Source of the DNA: Amycolatopsis tucumanensis
GTDB taxonomy: Bacteria; Actinomycetota; Actinomycetes; Mycobacteriales; Pseudonocardiaceae
NCBI RefSeq assembly: GCF_021654135.1
Contig: NZ_JAKGSD010000001.1
Coordinates: forward strand, 671,748 to 735,747
Reading direction: 5' to 3'
Length of the DNA: 64,000 bases
Part shown: positions 45,822-54,796 of the stretch, one piece after another
Position numbering within the stretch: position 1 is the first letter of the stretch
How the letters are laid out: the number at the start of each line of letters is the position of its first letter
The notes under the pieces: generated by a model
What the model saw: only the letters and a program-made list of their open reading frames with translations
Databases searched by the model: none
Told to the model about the DNA's origin: nothing
Position numbers and translations under genes: made by a program

Positions 45822-47248
45822 CTTCGTTCGGGCACATCATCGACGGCCGGGAGCAGGACTCGCTCGACGGCTCGCGATTCGACTCGATCGACCCGTGGAC
45901 GCGCGAACCGTGGGCCGACCTGGCCCTTGGCGGACCAGCCGAAGCCGGCCTCGCGGTCGCCGCCGCCCGGCGCGCGTTCGACGAAGGACCGTGGCCGCGC
46001 CTGGGATACGCCGAACGCGGTGCGCTGCTGCACCGGCTCGCAGACCTCGTCGAGGAGCACGCCGACGAGCTGGCGCTCGCCGACTCCCGCGACATGGGCA
46101 AACCGGTCGCCGACGCCCGGGACAAGGACGTCCCCCGTGCGGCGCGGAACTTCCGTTTCTTCGCCGACCACGCCCGGCTCGCGACCTCCGAGGCCTATCC
46201 CTCGGACACCGGGCACCACGCCTACGCCCGCTTCGAGCCGGCCGGGGTCGTCGCCGCGATCGCTCCCTGGAACTTCCCCCTGATGCTGGAGACGTGGAAG
46301 GTCGCACCGGCTCTGGCCTGGGGCAATACCGTTGTGCTCAAGCCGGCCGAGGACTCACCGGCCAGCGCGACGATCCTGGCCCGCCTGGCGATCGAGGCCG
46401 GGTTCCCGCCCGGCGTGTTCAACGTGGTGCACGGCTACGGACCCGCGTCCGCCGGGGAAGCACTTACCACCGATCCGCGGGTCGACCGGATCACCTTCAC
46501 CGGCGAATCCGGCACCGGCCGGATCATCACCGCCGCCGCCGCGCGCAACCTGACGCCGGTGAGCCTCGAACTCGGCGGTAAGGGCGCCAACCTGGTCTTC
46601 GCCGACGCCGACCTGGACAACGCCGTCGACTGGTCGATCAAGGCGATCTTCACCAACGCCGGGCAGGTCTGCCTCGCGGGTTCACGCCTCTTCGTCGAGC
46701 GTCCGGTGCTCGAGGAGTTCACGGCCCGCTTCGTCGCTGCCGCCGAGGCCTTGGTGATCGGCGACCCGCGGGACCCGGCCACGCAGGTCGGCCCGTTGGC
46801 GTCGGAGACGCATTGGCGCAAGGTGTCCGGCTACCTCGACGATCCCGGCGGCAAGGTGCTCACCGGCGGGCGCGGCGACGGATGGGTCATCCGGCCGACG
46901 ATCGTGTCCGAGGTCCCCGCCGATTCGCCGCTGCAGTGTCAAGAGGTCTTCGGGCCCGTCGTGACGATCACGCCGTTCGACACCGAAGCCGAGGCCGTCC
47001 GGGCGGCGAACGACTCGCCGTTCGGCCTCAACGCCATGGTGTTCACCGAGAACCTGTCCCGCGCCCACCGGGTCTCCGCGGCCCTGCGCGCGGGCACGGT
47101 GTGGACGAACTGCTTCTTCGTCCGTGACCTGCGGGCGCCGTTCGGCGGCGTGGGCGACTCCGGCTGGGGCCGGGAAGGCGGCAACTTCAGCCGCGAGTTC
47201 TTCACCGAGCCCAAGGCCGTGGTCATGGCCATCCGGGACGAACGGTGA
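45818..47248 (+). CDS. 2-Hydroxymuconic semialdehyde dehydrogenase-type aldehyde dehydrogenase
   Basis: 476 residues. Asn152 in APWNFPLML, Lys175 in [10 protein letters not shown], Glu251 in LELGGKGAN and catalytic Cys285 in [11 protein letters not shown] are all present, with the EVFGPVV and PFGGVGDSG ends. The family oxidises the ring-cleavage semialdehyde to 2-hydroxymuconate (oxalocrotonate branch). ATGA-coupled to the aldolase and GTGA-coupled to the hydratase, which supports the specific role. Confidence 0.88.
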   Translation: MTSFGHIIDGREQDSLDGSRFDSIDPWTREPWADLALGGPAEAGLAVAAARRAFDEGPWPRLGYAERGALLHRLADLVEEHADELALADSRDMGKPVADARDKDVPRAARNFRFFADHARLATSEAYPSDTGHHAYARFEPAGVVAAIAPWNFPLMLETWKVAPALAWGNTVVLKPAEDSPASATILARLAIEAGFPPGVFNVVHGYGPASAGEALTTDPRVDRITFTGESGTGRIITAAAARNLTPVSLELGGKGANLVFADADLDNAVDWSIKAIFTNAGQVCLAGSRLFVERPVLEEFTARFVAAAEALVIGDPRDPATQVGPLASETHWRKVSGYLDDPGGKVLTGGRGDGWVIRPTIVSEVPADSPLQCQEVFGPVVTITPFDTEAEAVRAANDSPFGLNAMVFTENLSRAHRVSAALRAGTVWTNCFFVRDLRAPFGGVGDSGWGREGGNFSREFFTEPKAVVMAIRDER

Positions 47249-48024
47249 AGGACACGCGGGACAAGGCCCGCGCGCTCTACGACGCCCGCAGCACCCGGAC
47301 CCCGATCCCCCCGTTCACCGACGACGAGCCGGGTCTCGGGATGGCCGACGGCTACGCGGTACAACGTGAACTGATCGACCTGCTGCTCGCCGACGGCGAC
47401 CGCATCGTCGGCCACAAGGTCGGGCTGACGTCCGAGCCGATGCAGAAGATGATCGGCGTCGATTCACCGGACTACGGGCCGGTGCTGGTGTCCACCGTCT
47501 ACCGCGACGGCGACGAAATCCCGCTCAGCCGGTTCATCGCTCCCAAGCTCGAAGCCGAAATCGTGTTCGTGCTCGGTGATCGCCTGGAAGGCCCGGGAGT
47601 CACCATCACGGAAGCGCGGGCGGCGGTCGCCGGGGCGGTGGCCGGGATGGAGATCGTCGACTCCCGCATCGAAGACTGGCGCGTCCGGCTCGCCGACACC
47701 GTCGCCGACCTGGCGTCCAACGGCGCCGTGGCGACGTCGAGCCGGATCGTCCCGATCGATGGGTTCGACACCCGGCTCGTGGGCATGACATTGACCCGCA
47801 ACGGCGTGGTGATCGACACCGGCGCCGGTGCGGCCGCCTTGGGTGATCCGGTGGCTGTCGTCGCCTGGCTCGCCAACGTCCTGGGTGCCGACGGAGTAGC
47901 CCTCGAACCCGGGCACCTGATCATGACCGGCGCGCTGCACGCGGCCGTCCCCATGGCCCCGGGGGACGTCTTCCGCGCCGACTTCGACCGCCTGGGACCG
48001 GTGACCGTGCGGGTGAGCGGATGA
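47245..48024 (+). CDS. 2-Keto-4-pentenoate hydratase-type FAA-fold enzyme
   Basis: 259 residues. VGHKVGLTSEPMQKMIGVDSPDYGPVL and KLEAEIVFVLGDRL carry the conserved Lys and acidic Mg ligands of the hydratase/decarboxylase family; TGALHAAVPMAPGD closes the fold. The GHKVG...DYGP pattern is nearer to the hydratase (DmpE) than to the decarboxylase next door. Adds water to 2-oxopent-4-enoate. GTG start overlaps the dehydrogenase stop. Confidence 0.85.
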   Translation: MKDTRDKARALYDARSTRTPIPPFTDDEPGLGMADGYAVQRELIDLLLADGDRIVGHKVGLTSEPMQKMIGVDSPDYGPVLVSTVYRDGDEIPLSRFIAPKLEAEIVFVLGDRLEGPGVTITEARAAVAGAVAGMEIVDSRIEDWRVRLADTVADLASNGAVATSSRIVPIDGFDTRLVGMTLTRNGVVIDTGAGAAALGDPVAVVAWLANVLGADGVALEPGHLIMTGALHAAVPMAPGDVFRADFDRLGPVTVRVSG

Positions 48025-48782
48025 ACAACGTCGGCAAGTGGGCTGAGCAGCTGGCGAAAGCGGTCGCCGACCGCATCGCGATCCCCAGGCTGTCCGCTGA
48101 ATCCCCGGAACTCGACCTCGAGACCGCTTACCGCGTACAGCGCGAACTGCGCGCGGCCGCCGGCCCCCTGGCCGGCCGCAAACTGGGTGTGACGTCCCGG
48201 GCAAAGCAGGCTCAGGTGGGCGTCTCCTCCCCCGTCCACGGATATCTCGCCGCAGCGGATGCCGTCGACCTCGGCGAGCCTTTGGACACCGCGCCGCTGA
48301 TCCAGCCCCGGTGCGAGCCGGAGATCGTCTTCCTCCTGGGCCGTGAACTCGCCGGGCCGCACGTCACCGCCGCGGACGTCCTCGCCGCGTCCCGCGGCGT
48401 CGCTGTGGGGATCGAGGTGCTCGACTCCCGTTACACCGACTACGAATTCACGATGCCGGACGTCGTCGCCGACAACACCTCCGCCGGCCGATACGTGGTC
48501 GGCCCGCCCGTGGATCCGTCCGGCATCGACCTCCGTCTGGTCGGCGTGCTGCTGGAGAAGAACGGGAAGGTCGCGGCCACCGCGTCTGGCGCGGCCGTGC
48601 TCGGCCATCCGGCCGCCGCGGTGGCGTGGCTGGTGCGCCGGTTGTGGACGGAAGGCGAAGGACTGCGCGCGGGTGAGATCGTGCTGTCCGGCGGACTGAC
48701 CGCCGCCGTCCCGGTGGCTCCGAAAGACGTCGTCGTCGCCTCGATCGACCGGTTGGGCTCGGTCGAGCTTGCTTGCCGCTGA
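48021..48782 (+). CDS. 4-Oxalocrotonate decarboxylase-type FAA-fold enzyme
   Basis: 253 residues, paralogous to the preceding hydratase. LAGRKLGVTSRAKQAQVGVSSPVHGYL and QPRCEPEIVFLLGREL give the Lys and Glu ligands; DSRYTDYEFTMPDVVADNTS is the typical decarboxylase stretch. In the meta pathway it decarboxylates 2-oxo-3-hexenedioate in complex with the hydratase, and the ATGA overlap of the two genes fits. Confidence 0.85.
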   Translation: MNNVGKWAEQLAKAVADRIAIPRLSAESPELDLETAYRVQRELRAAAGPLAGRKLGVTSRAKQAQVGVSSPVHGYLAAADAVDLGEPLDTAPLIQPRCEPEIVFLLGRELAGPHVTAADVLAASRGVAVGIEVLDSRYTDYEFTMPDVVADNTSAGRYVVGPPVDPSGIDLRLVGVLLEKNGKVAATASGAAVLGHPAAAVAWLVRRLWTEGEGLRAGEIVLSGGLTAAVPVAPKDVVVASIDRLGSVELACR

Positions 48783-48805
48783 CCCACCGACGAAAGGCAC
48801 ACACC

Positions 48806-49009
48806 ATGCCACTCATCCAGGTCACGCTCGTCGAAGGGCGTTCCCCCGAGCAACTCCGCGCGCTGGGCGAAGCACTCACCATCGCCGCCGAGCAAGCCAT
48901 CGGCGCGAAGCGGCAATCGATTCGCGTGGTGCTCACCGAGTGCAAACCGGAGCACTGGTTCATCGCGGGCGACTCGATGGCGCACCTTCGCGACACCGGT
49001 GCCAGGTGA
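48806..49009 (+). CDS. 4-Oxalocrotonate tautomerase
   Basis: 67 residues with catalytic Pro as residue 1 after Met removal (MPLIQVTLVEGRSPEQ). Counting from Pro1, Arg11 and Arg39 of the family are present, and position 50 is Trp where the model enzyme has Phe. Converts 2-hydroxymuconate to 2-oxo-3-hexenedioate. ATG with CGAAAGGC upstream; an earlier in-frame codon would bury the catalytic Pro and is rejected. Confidence 0.93.
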   Translation: MPLIQVTLVEGRSPEQLRALGEALTIAAEQAIGAKRQSIRVVLTECKPEHWFIAGDSMAHLRDTGAR

Positions 49010-49027
49010 CCGTCACCGTCACGGTCA
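49007..49027. promoter_or_regulatory. Inverted repeat TGACCGT-N7-ACGGTCA
   Basis: Perfect 7-base arms starting within the last codon of the tautomerase, 77 bases before the next gene; it also includes GTGAC-C-GTCAC. A likely operator or internal promoter site for the flavin-fold/kinase pair. Confidence 0.5.
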
Positions 49028-49103
49028 TTCGACGGGCGCTGCCGGTGGCAGTTCCGACCACCATGGGTCCGGCACGCGACCGAACCGACCTTGGGAGGGC
49101 ACC

Positions 49104-49712
49104 ATGCCGCACCGGTACCTCAGCACACTGACAACGCCGGCCGTCGAAGCCGCACAAAAGCAGTACGGCAGCTACTCCGCCATCCAGCGGATGACCAGCG
49201 GCTGGCACACCGACGGTGTCCTCGGCGAGGACGAGATCGGCTTCATCGCCGAGCGGGACAGCTTCTACCTCGGCACCGTCGGCGAAACCGGCTGGCCGTA
49301 CGTCCAGCACCGCGGTGGACCGCCCGGCTTCCTCAAGGTGCTCGGCGTGGAAGACGGCGCGAGCCTGCTCGCCTGGGCCGACTTCCGGGGCAATCGCCAG
49401 TACGTGTCCGTGGGGAATCTCGGCGCCTCGGCCAAGGTGTCGCTGTTCCTCATGGACTACCCCCACCAGCAACGCCTCAAGATACTGGGAGAGGCCCGCT
49501 CTCACGACGCCCGGACCGAAGAGGCCGCGTCGCTGCTGGAAAAGGTCGCCCTTCCGGGCTACCGGGCCCACGTGGAGCGCATCATCACCGTCAGGGTGCG
49601 CGGCTATGACTGGAACTGTCCCCAGCACATCACCCCGCGCTGGACCGAAGCGGAACTCGCGCCGATCCTCAACGCGGCCGGCCACCACCCCGACGATCGC
49701 CGTCCCCGGTGA
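49104..49712 (+). CDS. Pyridoxamine 5'-phosphate oxidase-fold flavin protein
   Basis: 202 residues. FIAERDSFYLGTVGETGWPYVQHRGGPPGF is the split-barrel FMN/F420-binding signature, and GNLGASAKVSLFLMDY follows. The C-terminus VRVRGYDWNCPQHITPRW is matched almost exactly by the partial gene at the right edge (63819), so two paralogs flank the catabolic region. ATG with TTGGGAGGG upstream. GTGATG junction with the kinase gene. Confidence 0.86.
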   Translation: MPHRYLSTLTTPAVEAAQKQYGSYSAIQRMTSGWHTDGVLGEDEIGFIAERDSFYLGTVGETGWPYVQHRGGPPGFLKVLGVEDGASLLAWADFRGNRQYVSVGNLGASAKVSLFLMDYPHQQRLKILGEARSHDARTEEAASLLEKVALPGYRAHVERIITVRVRGYDWNCPQHITPRWTEAELAPILNAAGHHPDDRRPR

Positions 49713-51145
49713 TGGCCACCGGAACCTGGGACCTGACCCGGTCCTCGCTCAGGGAGCTGTTCCTGTTCAGCAGCCTGTCCGATGCCCAGCTCGACTGGCT
49801 GCTCGGACACGCGTCGCTGACGCAGTGGCCGGCCGGCACCGAAGTCGTCCGCGAAGGCGACCCCGCGGCTTCGTTCCACGTGCTGCTTTCCGGCACCCTC
49901 CGGATGACCAAGCAGGACGCCGGCGGCGAAGTGGAGCTCAAACGCTCTGGCCAACGTGGGGCCTACTGCGGCGCGATCCGGTTTTTCCACCTCGAAGAAC
50001 ACCAGACGTACCCGACGTCAGTTCACGCGCTGAGCGACCTGGTCCTGCTGACCCTGCCGGCCGATGAACTCGCCGCGCAGTTCCGCAGCTGGTTCCCGAT
50101 GTCCGCGCACCTGCTGGAAGGCTCGTACGCGAACTGGCTCACCACGGACGCGATCGTCGGCCGCAGACGTCAGCTGCTGGCCCTCGGGCAGTTGTCGGCA
50201 GGCTTGACCCATGAGCTGAACAACCCGGCAGCGGCCGCCGAGCGCGCCACCGCGGCCTTGCGCCGGCAGGCCACCGCCACGCAGGTCGCGTTCGTGCAGC
50301 TCATCGAGGACGGTGTTGGTCCACGCGCACTCCGGGAGTTGCTGCGGCAGCGAGACCGGCTGGTCAACCGGTTGTCGTCTGTTCCTTCTTCGACCGCGCT
50401 CCAACGGACCGACCGAGAGGACGAGATCGACGGCTGGCTGGAGACCCACGCGCTGGAGCAAGTGTGGGAGGCACCCTCCATCTTCGCCGGCGCGGGCGTG
50501 ACCACGGCCGACTTGGCCGAGGTCACGCACTCGGCCGGCCCCTCGTTCGCGAGCGACGCCCTGCGTTGGCTGGCTCACGCGTTGGAGTCCGAGCTGCTCC
50601 TCAGCGAGATCCAGGAGTCGATCAGCCGCATGTCGGCTCTCGTGGGAGCCACCCAGGAGTACACCCACCTGGACCGGACGCCCTACGCGTGGATCGACGT
50701 CCACGATGGGCTGCGGGCCACGTTGGCCCTGCTCCACACCAAGATCGGTCCGCGAATCCGGGTGACCGAACTCTACGACCGCCGGCTGCCGCGCATCCCG
50801 GCCTACCCCGCCGAGCTGAACCAGGTGTGGACGAACCTCATCGACAACGCCGTCGCGGCGATGGATGGTGCCGGCACGCTGACCCTTCGCACCACTTTGG
50901 TCTCCGATCAGGTGTGTGTCGAGATCCGCGACACCGGCCACGGCATCCCCTCCGAGAACCGGCGGCGGGTCTTCGAACCGTTCTTCACCACGAGGCCCGT
51001 CGGTGAGGGCGACGGGCTGGGCTTGGACACCGCCTGGCGCATTGTGGTGGAGCGCCATCACGGCGACCTGAGGGTCGAGTCCGAACCCGGCGACACGAGA
51101 TTCCAGGTGCTGATGCCCACCGCGGAGCGGCAACCACCGAGGTGA
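49709..51145 (+). CDS. Histidine kinase with N-terminal cyclic-nucleotide-binding domain
   Basis: About 477 residues, no membrane segment. Residues about 10-125 are a Crp-like beta-roll (LFLFSSLSDAQLDWL, VVREGDPAASFHVLLSGTLRM). The H-box GLTHELNNP has His167, and the HATPase domain has NQVWTNLIDNAVAAM (N), DTGHGIPSE (G1), EPFFTTRPVGEGDGLGLDTA (F/G2). So it is a soluble sensor that joins small-ligand sensing to phosphorylation. No response regulator is adjacent. GTG or the next ATG (49712) is the start; overlaps the flavin-protein stop. Confidence 0.87.
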   Translation: MMATGTWDLTRSSLRELFLFSSLSDAQLDWLLGHASLTQWPAGTEVVREGDPAASFHVLLSGTLRMTKQDAGGEVELKRSGQRGAYCGAIRFFHLEEHQTYPTSVHALSDLVLLTLPADELAAQFRSWFPMSAHLLEGSYANWLTTDAIVGRRRQLLALGQLSAGLTHELNNPAAAAERATAALRRQATATQVAFVQLIEDGVGPRALRELLRQRDRLVNRLSSVPSSTALQRTDREDEIDGWLETHALEQVWEAPSIFAGAGVTTADLAEVTHSAGPSFASDALRWLAHALESELLLSEIQESISRMSALVGATQEYTHLDRTPYAWIDVHDGLRATLALLHTKIGPRIRVTELYDRRLPRIPAYPAELNQVWTNLIDNAVAAMDGAGTLTLRTTLVSDQVCVEIRDTGHGIPSENRRRVFEPFFTTRPVGEGDGLGLDTAWRIVVERHHGDLRVESEPGDTRFQVLMPTAERQPPR

Positions 51146-51158
51146 CGCGCGTCGCCGG

Positions 51159-52244
51159 CTACTCCCCTGCCCGCTCGGCGGCGGCCTTCAGCGACGCGTG
51201 GGTCGGCGCGTCCGGCACGTGCGACGGCCGCAACGACTCCATCTCCTTACGCAGCACCGGAACCACTTCACTGCCGAGGATCTCGAGCTGGTCCAGCGCG
51301 GTCTTCAGCGGCAGCCCCATGCCGTCCACGTTGAACAACTGCCGCTGGTAGTCGCCGAAGTCCTCGCGGAAGCGCATCGTGCGGTCGATGACCTGCTGGG
51401 GGCTGCCGACCGACAACGGGGTCTGGTCCATCGTTTCCTCGAGCGACGGGCCGCCGCCGTAGACCGGCGAGTGGTCGAAGAACGGCCGGAACTCCCGGAT
51501 GGCGTCCTGGGAGTTCGCGCGGAGGAACACCTGCCCGCCGAGGCCGACGATCGCCGTGTCCGCCGGGCCGTGACCGTGGTGCTCGAACCGTTCGCGGTAG
51601 AACGAGACCATGCGGCGCGTGTGGTCGACCGGCCAGAAGATGTTGTTGTGGAAGAAGCCGTCGCCGTAGTAAGCGGCCTGCTCGGCGATCTCCGGGCTGC
51701 GGATCGACCCGTGCCAGACGAACGGCGGTACACCGTCCAACGGCCGCGGCGTGGAGGTGAACCCCCGCAGCGGGGTGCGGAACTTTCCCGTCCAGTCGAC
51801 GACGTCCTCGCGCCACAATCGCCGCAGCAGGGCGTAGTTCTCGACCGCCAGGGCGATTCCGTCGCGGATGTCCTTGCCGAACCACGGGTACACCGGCCCC
51901 GTGTTGCCACGGCCCAGCATGAGGTCGACGCGGCCGTCAGCCAGGTGCTGCAGCGTCGCGTAGTCCTCGGCGATCTTCACCGGGTCGTTCGTGGTGATCA
52001 GCGTCGTCGAGGTCGACAACAGGATCCGGCTCGTGCGCGCGGCGACGAAGCCCAGCAGCGTGGTCGGTGACGAGGGCACGAACGGTGGGTTGTGGTGCTC
52101 CCCTGTCGCGACGACGTCGAGGCCGACCTCCTCGGCTTTGACCGCGATGCGGATCATCGATTTGATGCGCTCGGTTTCGGTCGGCGCGACTCCCGTCGCG
52201 GGATTCCGCGCGAGATCGCCGATCGTGAAGATGCCGAACTGCAT
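51159..52244 (-). CDS. LLM-class flavin-dependent oxidoreductase (CE1758-type)
   Basis: 361 residues. MQFGIFTIGDLA, EEVGLDVVATGEHHNPPFVPSSPT and DLMLGRGNTGPVYPWFG mark an FMN-dependent luciferase-like monooxygenase group. YGDGFFHNNIFWPVDH and a conserved C-terminal FNVDGMGLP follow. Eight bases after the other LLM gene and third in an operon starting with an isochorismatase hydrolase. May open or oxidise a ring or amide; inferred. Confidence 0.83.
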   Translation of the reverse strand: MQFGIFTIGDLARNPATGVAPTETERIKSMIRIAVKAEEVGLDVVATGEHHNPPFVPSSPTTLLGFVAARTSRILLSTSTTLITTNDPVKIAEDYATLQHLADGRVDLMLGRGNTGPVYPWFGKDIRDGIALAVENYALLRRLWREDVVDWTGKFRTPLRGFTSTPRPLDGVPPFVWHGSIRSPEIAEQAAYYGDGFFHNNIFWPVDHTRRMVSFYRERFEHHGHGPADTAIVGLGGQVFLRANSQDAIREFRPFFDHSPVYGGGPSLEETMDQTPLSVGSPQQVIDRTMRFREDFGDYQRQLFNVDGMGLPLKTALDQLEILGSEVVPVLRKEMESLRPSHVPDAPTHASLKAAAERAGE

Positions 52245-52252
52245 GGTGACTC

Positions 52253-53137
52253 CTATTCCGCCTGTGCCGTGGCGAGGTCTTCGCGCACGAGGGGGACGAG
52301 TTCCTCGGCGAAGATCTCCAGCTGGCGTTCGTGGTCGTCGCCGGGCCAGAAGACGATGCCGTTCATGCCGTGCTCGGTGATGCTCGTGACGACGTCGTCG
52401 CGCCACCGGGACAGTGGGCCGTGGAACGCGCCGCGATCGGCGCCGCCGATGACCCCGGAAACGTTGTAAACCTTGCGGATGCCCGCCGGGTCCCGGCCGG
52501 CTCCGGCGGCCGCGTCGTCGATCCGGCGGACAGCGTCGCCGAGGCGGTCGAGCCCGAGGTAGGCGTGCGACGGGAGCCAGCCGTCGGCGCGGGCACCGGT
52601 CAGTGCCAGCGTCCGCGGCCCGTACGCGCCGAGCCACAGGCCGAGGCCGCGACCCGGCCGCGGCCCCGGGTGCACGCCGGACAGGGCGTAGTACCGGCCG
52701 GTGGTGCGCACGCTGCGTTCCCCGCTCCACATCGCGCGGACCACGGTCACGGCCTCGGCCAGGGCGTCGACCGCTTCCTTCCGGTCGCGCCGCGGACCGC
52801 CCATCGCCTCGATCGCCTCCCAGAAGGCACCGGCGCCGAGTCCGAGCTGAATCCGCCCGCCGGACAGCAGGTCGAGGCTCGCGGCCGACTTCGCCAGCAC
52901 TGCGGGCGGGCGCAACGGCAGTGAGGACACGGTGGGGACCAGCGTGACGCGCTCGGTGCTCGCCACCAGGTAGGTGACCAGCGTCCAGGTGTCGTAGAAG
53001 GCGGACTGGTACGGGTGATCCTGCACCGTCACCAGATCGAGCCCGAGCCGTTCGGCCGCTCGCGCCTGGCGCAGTGGTGCGTCCGGTTGCCGCCACACCG
53101 GGTCGACGTTGGCTCCGAACAGGACGGGAAGGGCCAT
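52253..53137 (-). CDS. LLM-class oxidoreductase, F420-type
   Basis: 294 residues. RLGLDLVTVQDHPYQSAFYD and SLPLRPPAVLAKSAASLDLLSGGRIQLGLGAG match the paralog at 33264. MALPVLFGANVDPVW begins the barrel, ATG with AGGAGCAG upstream. Second gene of the isochorismatase/LLM/LLM operon; the combination of an LLM monooxygenase and isochorismatase-type hydrolase is reminiscent of RutA/RutB ring opening in pyrimidine breakdown, but these are different subfamilies. Confidence 0.84.
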   Translation of the reverse strand: MALPVLFGANVDPVWRQPDAPLRQARAAERLGLDLVTVQDHPYQSAFYDTWTLVTYLVASTERVTLVPTVSSLPLRPPAVLAKSAASLDLLSGGRIQLGLGAGAFWEAIEAMGGPRRDRKEAVDALAEAVTVVRAMWSGERSVRTTGRYYALSGVHPGPRPGRGLGLWLGAYGPRTLALTGARADGWLPSHAYLGLDRLGDAVRRIDDAAAGAGRDPAGIRKVYNVSGVIGGADRGAFHGPLSRWRDDVVTSITEHGMNGIVFWPGDDHERQLEIFAEELVPLVREDLATAQAE

Positions 53138-53190
53138 GATCTGCTCCTGGTGGGTGAGCGGGCCCCCGGCGGGCCGGGGGCCCGTCGCGG

Positions 53191-53838
53191 TCAGACGCCC
53201 GCGGGTTCCGGCTGGGAAGCGACGAAGGAGACCAGCGAACCGTAGAACGGCAAGGCGTGCTCGGCGAAGATCCCGGCCAGCTCGGCGCCGCCCTGCTCCC
53301 GCCAGTCGTGCAGCAGCTCGGCGGCGACCGCGACCGTGCTGTTCAGCACCACCCCGGCGGCCTGCATCCGAAGCGCGGCCGCTTGCGAGGCCAGCGCGTT
53401 CCACGTGCCGGAGGCGTCGAGCACCGCGTGCACCTGGTAGCCCTTGGCGACCCCGGACAGCGCGGCGAACGCGACGCACACGTCGGTGCTGATGCCGGCG
53501 ACGATCAGCTGGTCGCGGCCGGTGGCGCGAACGGCCGCCTCGAACTCGGCGTTGCCGAAGGCGTCGATCTCCCCGGGACGGCGCACCACCCGGACGCCGG
53601 GCAGGAGGGCCTGCAGTTCCGGCAACAGCCGGCCGTTCGCGCCTTCGTCAGCGCTGGTCGTGACGATCACCGGCAGGTCTTGCGCCTTCGCGATCTTGGC
53701 GAGCGCCAGCACGTTGCGCCGAAGCTCCTCCTGATCGTGGTCGTGCACTCCGAGCAGCAGGCCGACCTGGTGGTCGACGAGCAGCAGGGCGGCACGTTTC
53801 CGGTCGAGGCGGGCGGCGGGGTAGGTGTTCGCGGTCAT
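53191..53838 (-). CDS. Isochorismatase-family cysteine hydrolase (YcaC-like)
   Basis: 215 residues. ALLLVDHQVGLLLGVHDHD holds the catalytic Asp, GISTDVCVAFAALSGVAKGY has the Cys nucleophile, and the Lys of VIVTTSADEG is replaced by Thr/Ser context as in YcaC members. Likely amide or urea-type hydrolase. ATG 53838 with GAGAGGTTG upstream. First gene of its operon; its promoter carries the element shared with the HxlR gene. Confidence 0.85.
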   Translation of the reverse strand: MTANTYPAARLDRKRAALLLVDHQVGLLLGVHDHDQEELRRNVLALAKIAKAQDLPVIVTTSADEGANGRLLPELQALLPGVRVVRRPGEIDAFGNAEFEAAVRATGRDQLIVAGISTDVCVAFAALSGVAKGYQVHAVLDASGTWNALASQAAALRMQAAGVVLNSTVAVAAELLHDWREQGGAELAGIFAEHALPFYGSLVSFVASQPEPAGV

Positions 53839-53867
53839 GTCGGGCAACCTCTCTACGGACGAACCTG

Positions 53868-53893
53868 ATAAAACCAAGTTACTTTTTAAAACT
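53868..53893 (-). promoter_or_regulatory. Probable HxlR operator/promoter, site A
   Basis: Read toward the isochorismatase gene: AGTT-N9-AACTTGGTTTTAT. The same AGTT-N9-AACTTGGTT-N-TAT occurs before the HxlR gene (site B), and both are in an AT-rich patch that is rare in this DNA. The arms AGTT/AACT form an inverted repeat. Confidence 0.72.
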
Positions 53894-53934
53894 CGCGGCG
53901 GCAACCTTCGGAGCGTGACGTGCGCGACACGCGG

Positions 53935-54768
53935 TCACTTCACCGCGTAACCCGCGTCGACCGGGAGTGCGACCCCGGTGATGTAACGCCCCTCGTCCGA
54001 TGCGAGGAACAGCACGGCGTTGCTGACGTCGTCGGGATCGAGGTAGGCGACCGGTAACGCGTTGAGCGACCGGTAGACCGGTAGCACGTCGTCCTCCCCC
54101 GGGCTCTCCAGATCGGGCCGGAAGAGCGCGAAGTTGGTGGGGTTCAGCAACATCGGAGTGCCGACAGTGGTCGGGTTGACGCAGTTGACCCGGATCGAAT
54201 GCTCCGCGAGCTCCAGTGCCAGCGTCCGCATCAGCCCGGTCAGTCCGGCTTTGGCCGCACCGTAGGGAGCGAGGTTCGGCACCGACCGCAGCCCGATCGA
54301 CGAGCTGGTGATGACGATCGCCCCGCCCCCGCGTGCCACGAGGTGGGTGATCGCCGGGCGCACGGTGTGGAACACTCCGCTGAGGTCGGTGTCGATGACC
54401 GCTTGCCAGTCCGCCGCGGTCGTCCGTGCCGCCGGCCCGGGTTGGCCCTGGATACCGGCGTTGGCCACGACGACGTCCAGGCCACCGAGCTCGGCGACGC
54501 CGCGGTCCACCAGTTCGGCGACGGCGTCCGGGTCCCGGACGTCGGCCCGGGTGGCGATGATGCGGCGGCCGAGCCGTTCCACCAGGCGCACGGTTTCGGC
54601 CAGGTCTGCCGGTGACGCCGCCGGCGCCCCTTGCGCGGGCACCGCGGCCGCCACGTCGAACGCGATGATGTCGGCGCCTTCCTCCGCGAACCGCACGGCG
54701 TGGTTGCGTCCCTGCCCACGAGCCGCGCCGGAAATCAGGGCGACCTTGCCCGTCATGCGTGCTGTCAC
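53935..54768 (-). CDS. SDR, mycofactocin-coupled type
   Basis: 277 residues. GKVALISGAARGQGRNHAVRFAEEGADIIAFD is the expanded N-terminal signature of mycofactocin-dependent SDRs (carveol dehydrogenase group), with the insert ADLAETVRLVERLGRRI. ITSSSIGLRS and YGAAKAG give catalysis. Such enzymes hold tightly bound NAD recycled by mycofactocin. Last gene of the ten-gene minus operon, 28 bases after the IclR gene. Likely oxidises an alcohol intermediate. Confidence 0.88.
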   Translation of the reverse strand: MTARMTGKVALISGAARGQGRNHAVRFAEEGADIIAFDVAAAVPAQGAPAASPADLAETVRLVERLGRRIIATRADVRDPDAVAELVDRGVAELGGLDVVVANAGIQGQPGPAARTTAADWQAVIDTDLSGVFHTVRPAITHLVARGGGAIVITSSSIGLRSVPNLAPYGAAKAGLTGLMRTLALELAEHSIRVNCVNPTTVGTPMLLNPTNFALFRPDLESPGEDDVLPVYRSLNALPVAYLDPDDVSNAVLFLASDEGRYITGVALPVDAGYAVK

Positions 54769-54796
54769 TGTTCTCCCTGGGGTGCTGCGAAGGCTT

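Noticed and set aside
47245..48782. Treating the hydratase and decarboxylase as one duplicated broken gene
   Set aside because: Both frames are complete, coupled by ATGA and have their metal ligands; such paralogous pairs are normal in meta-cleavage operons.
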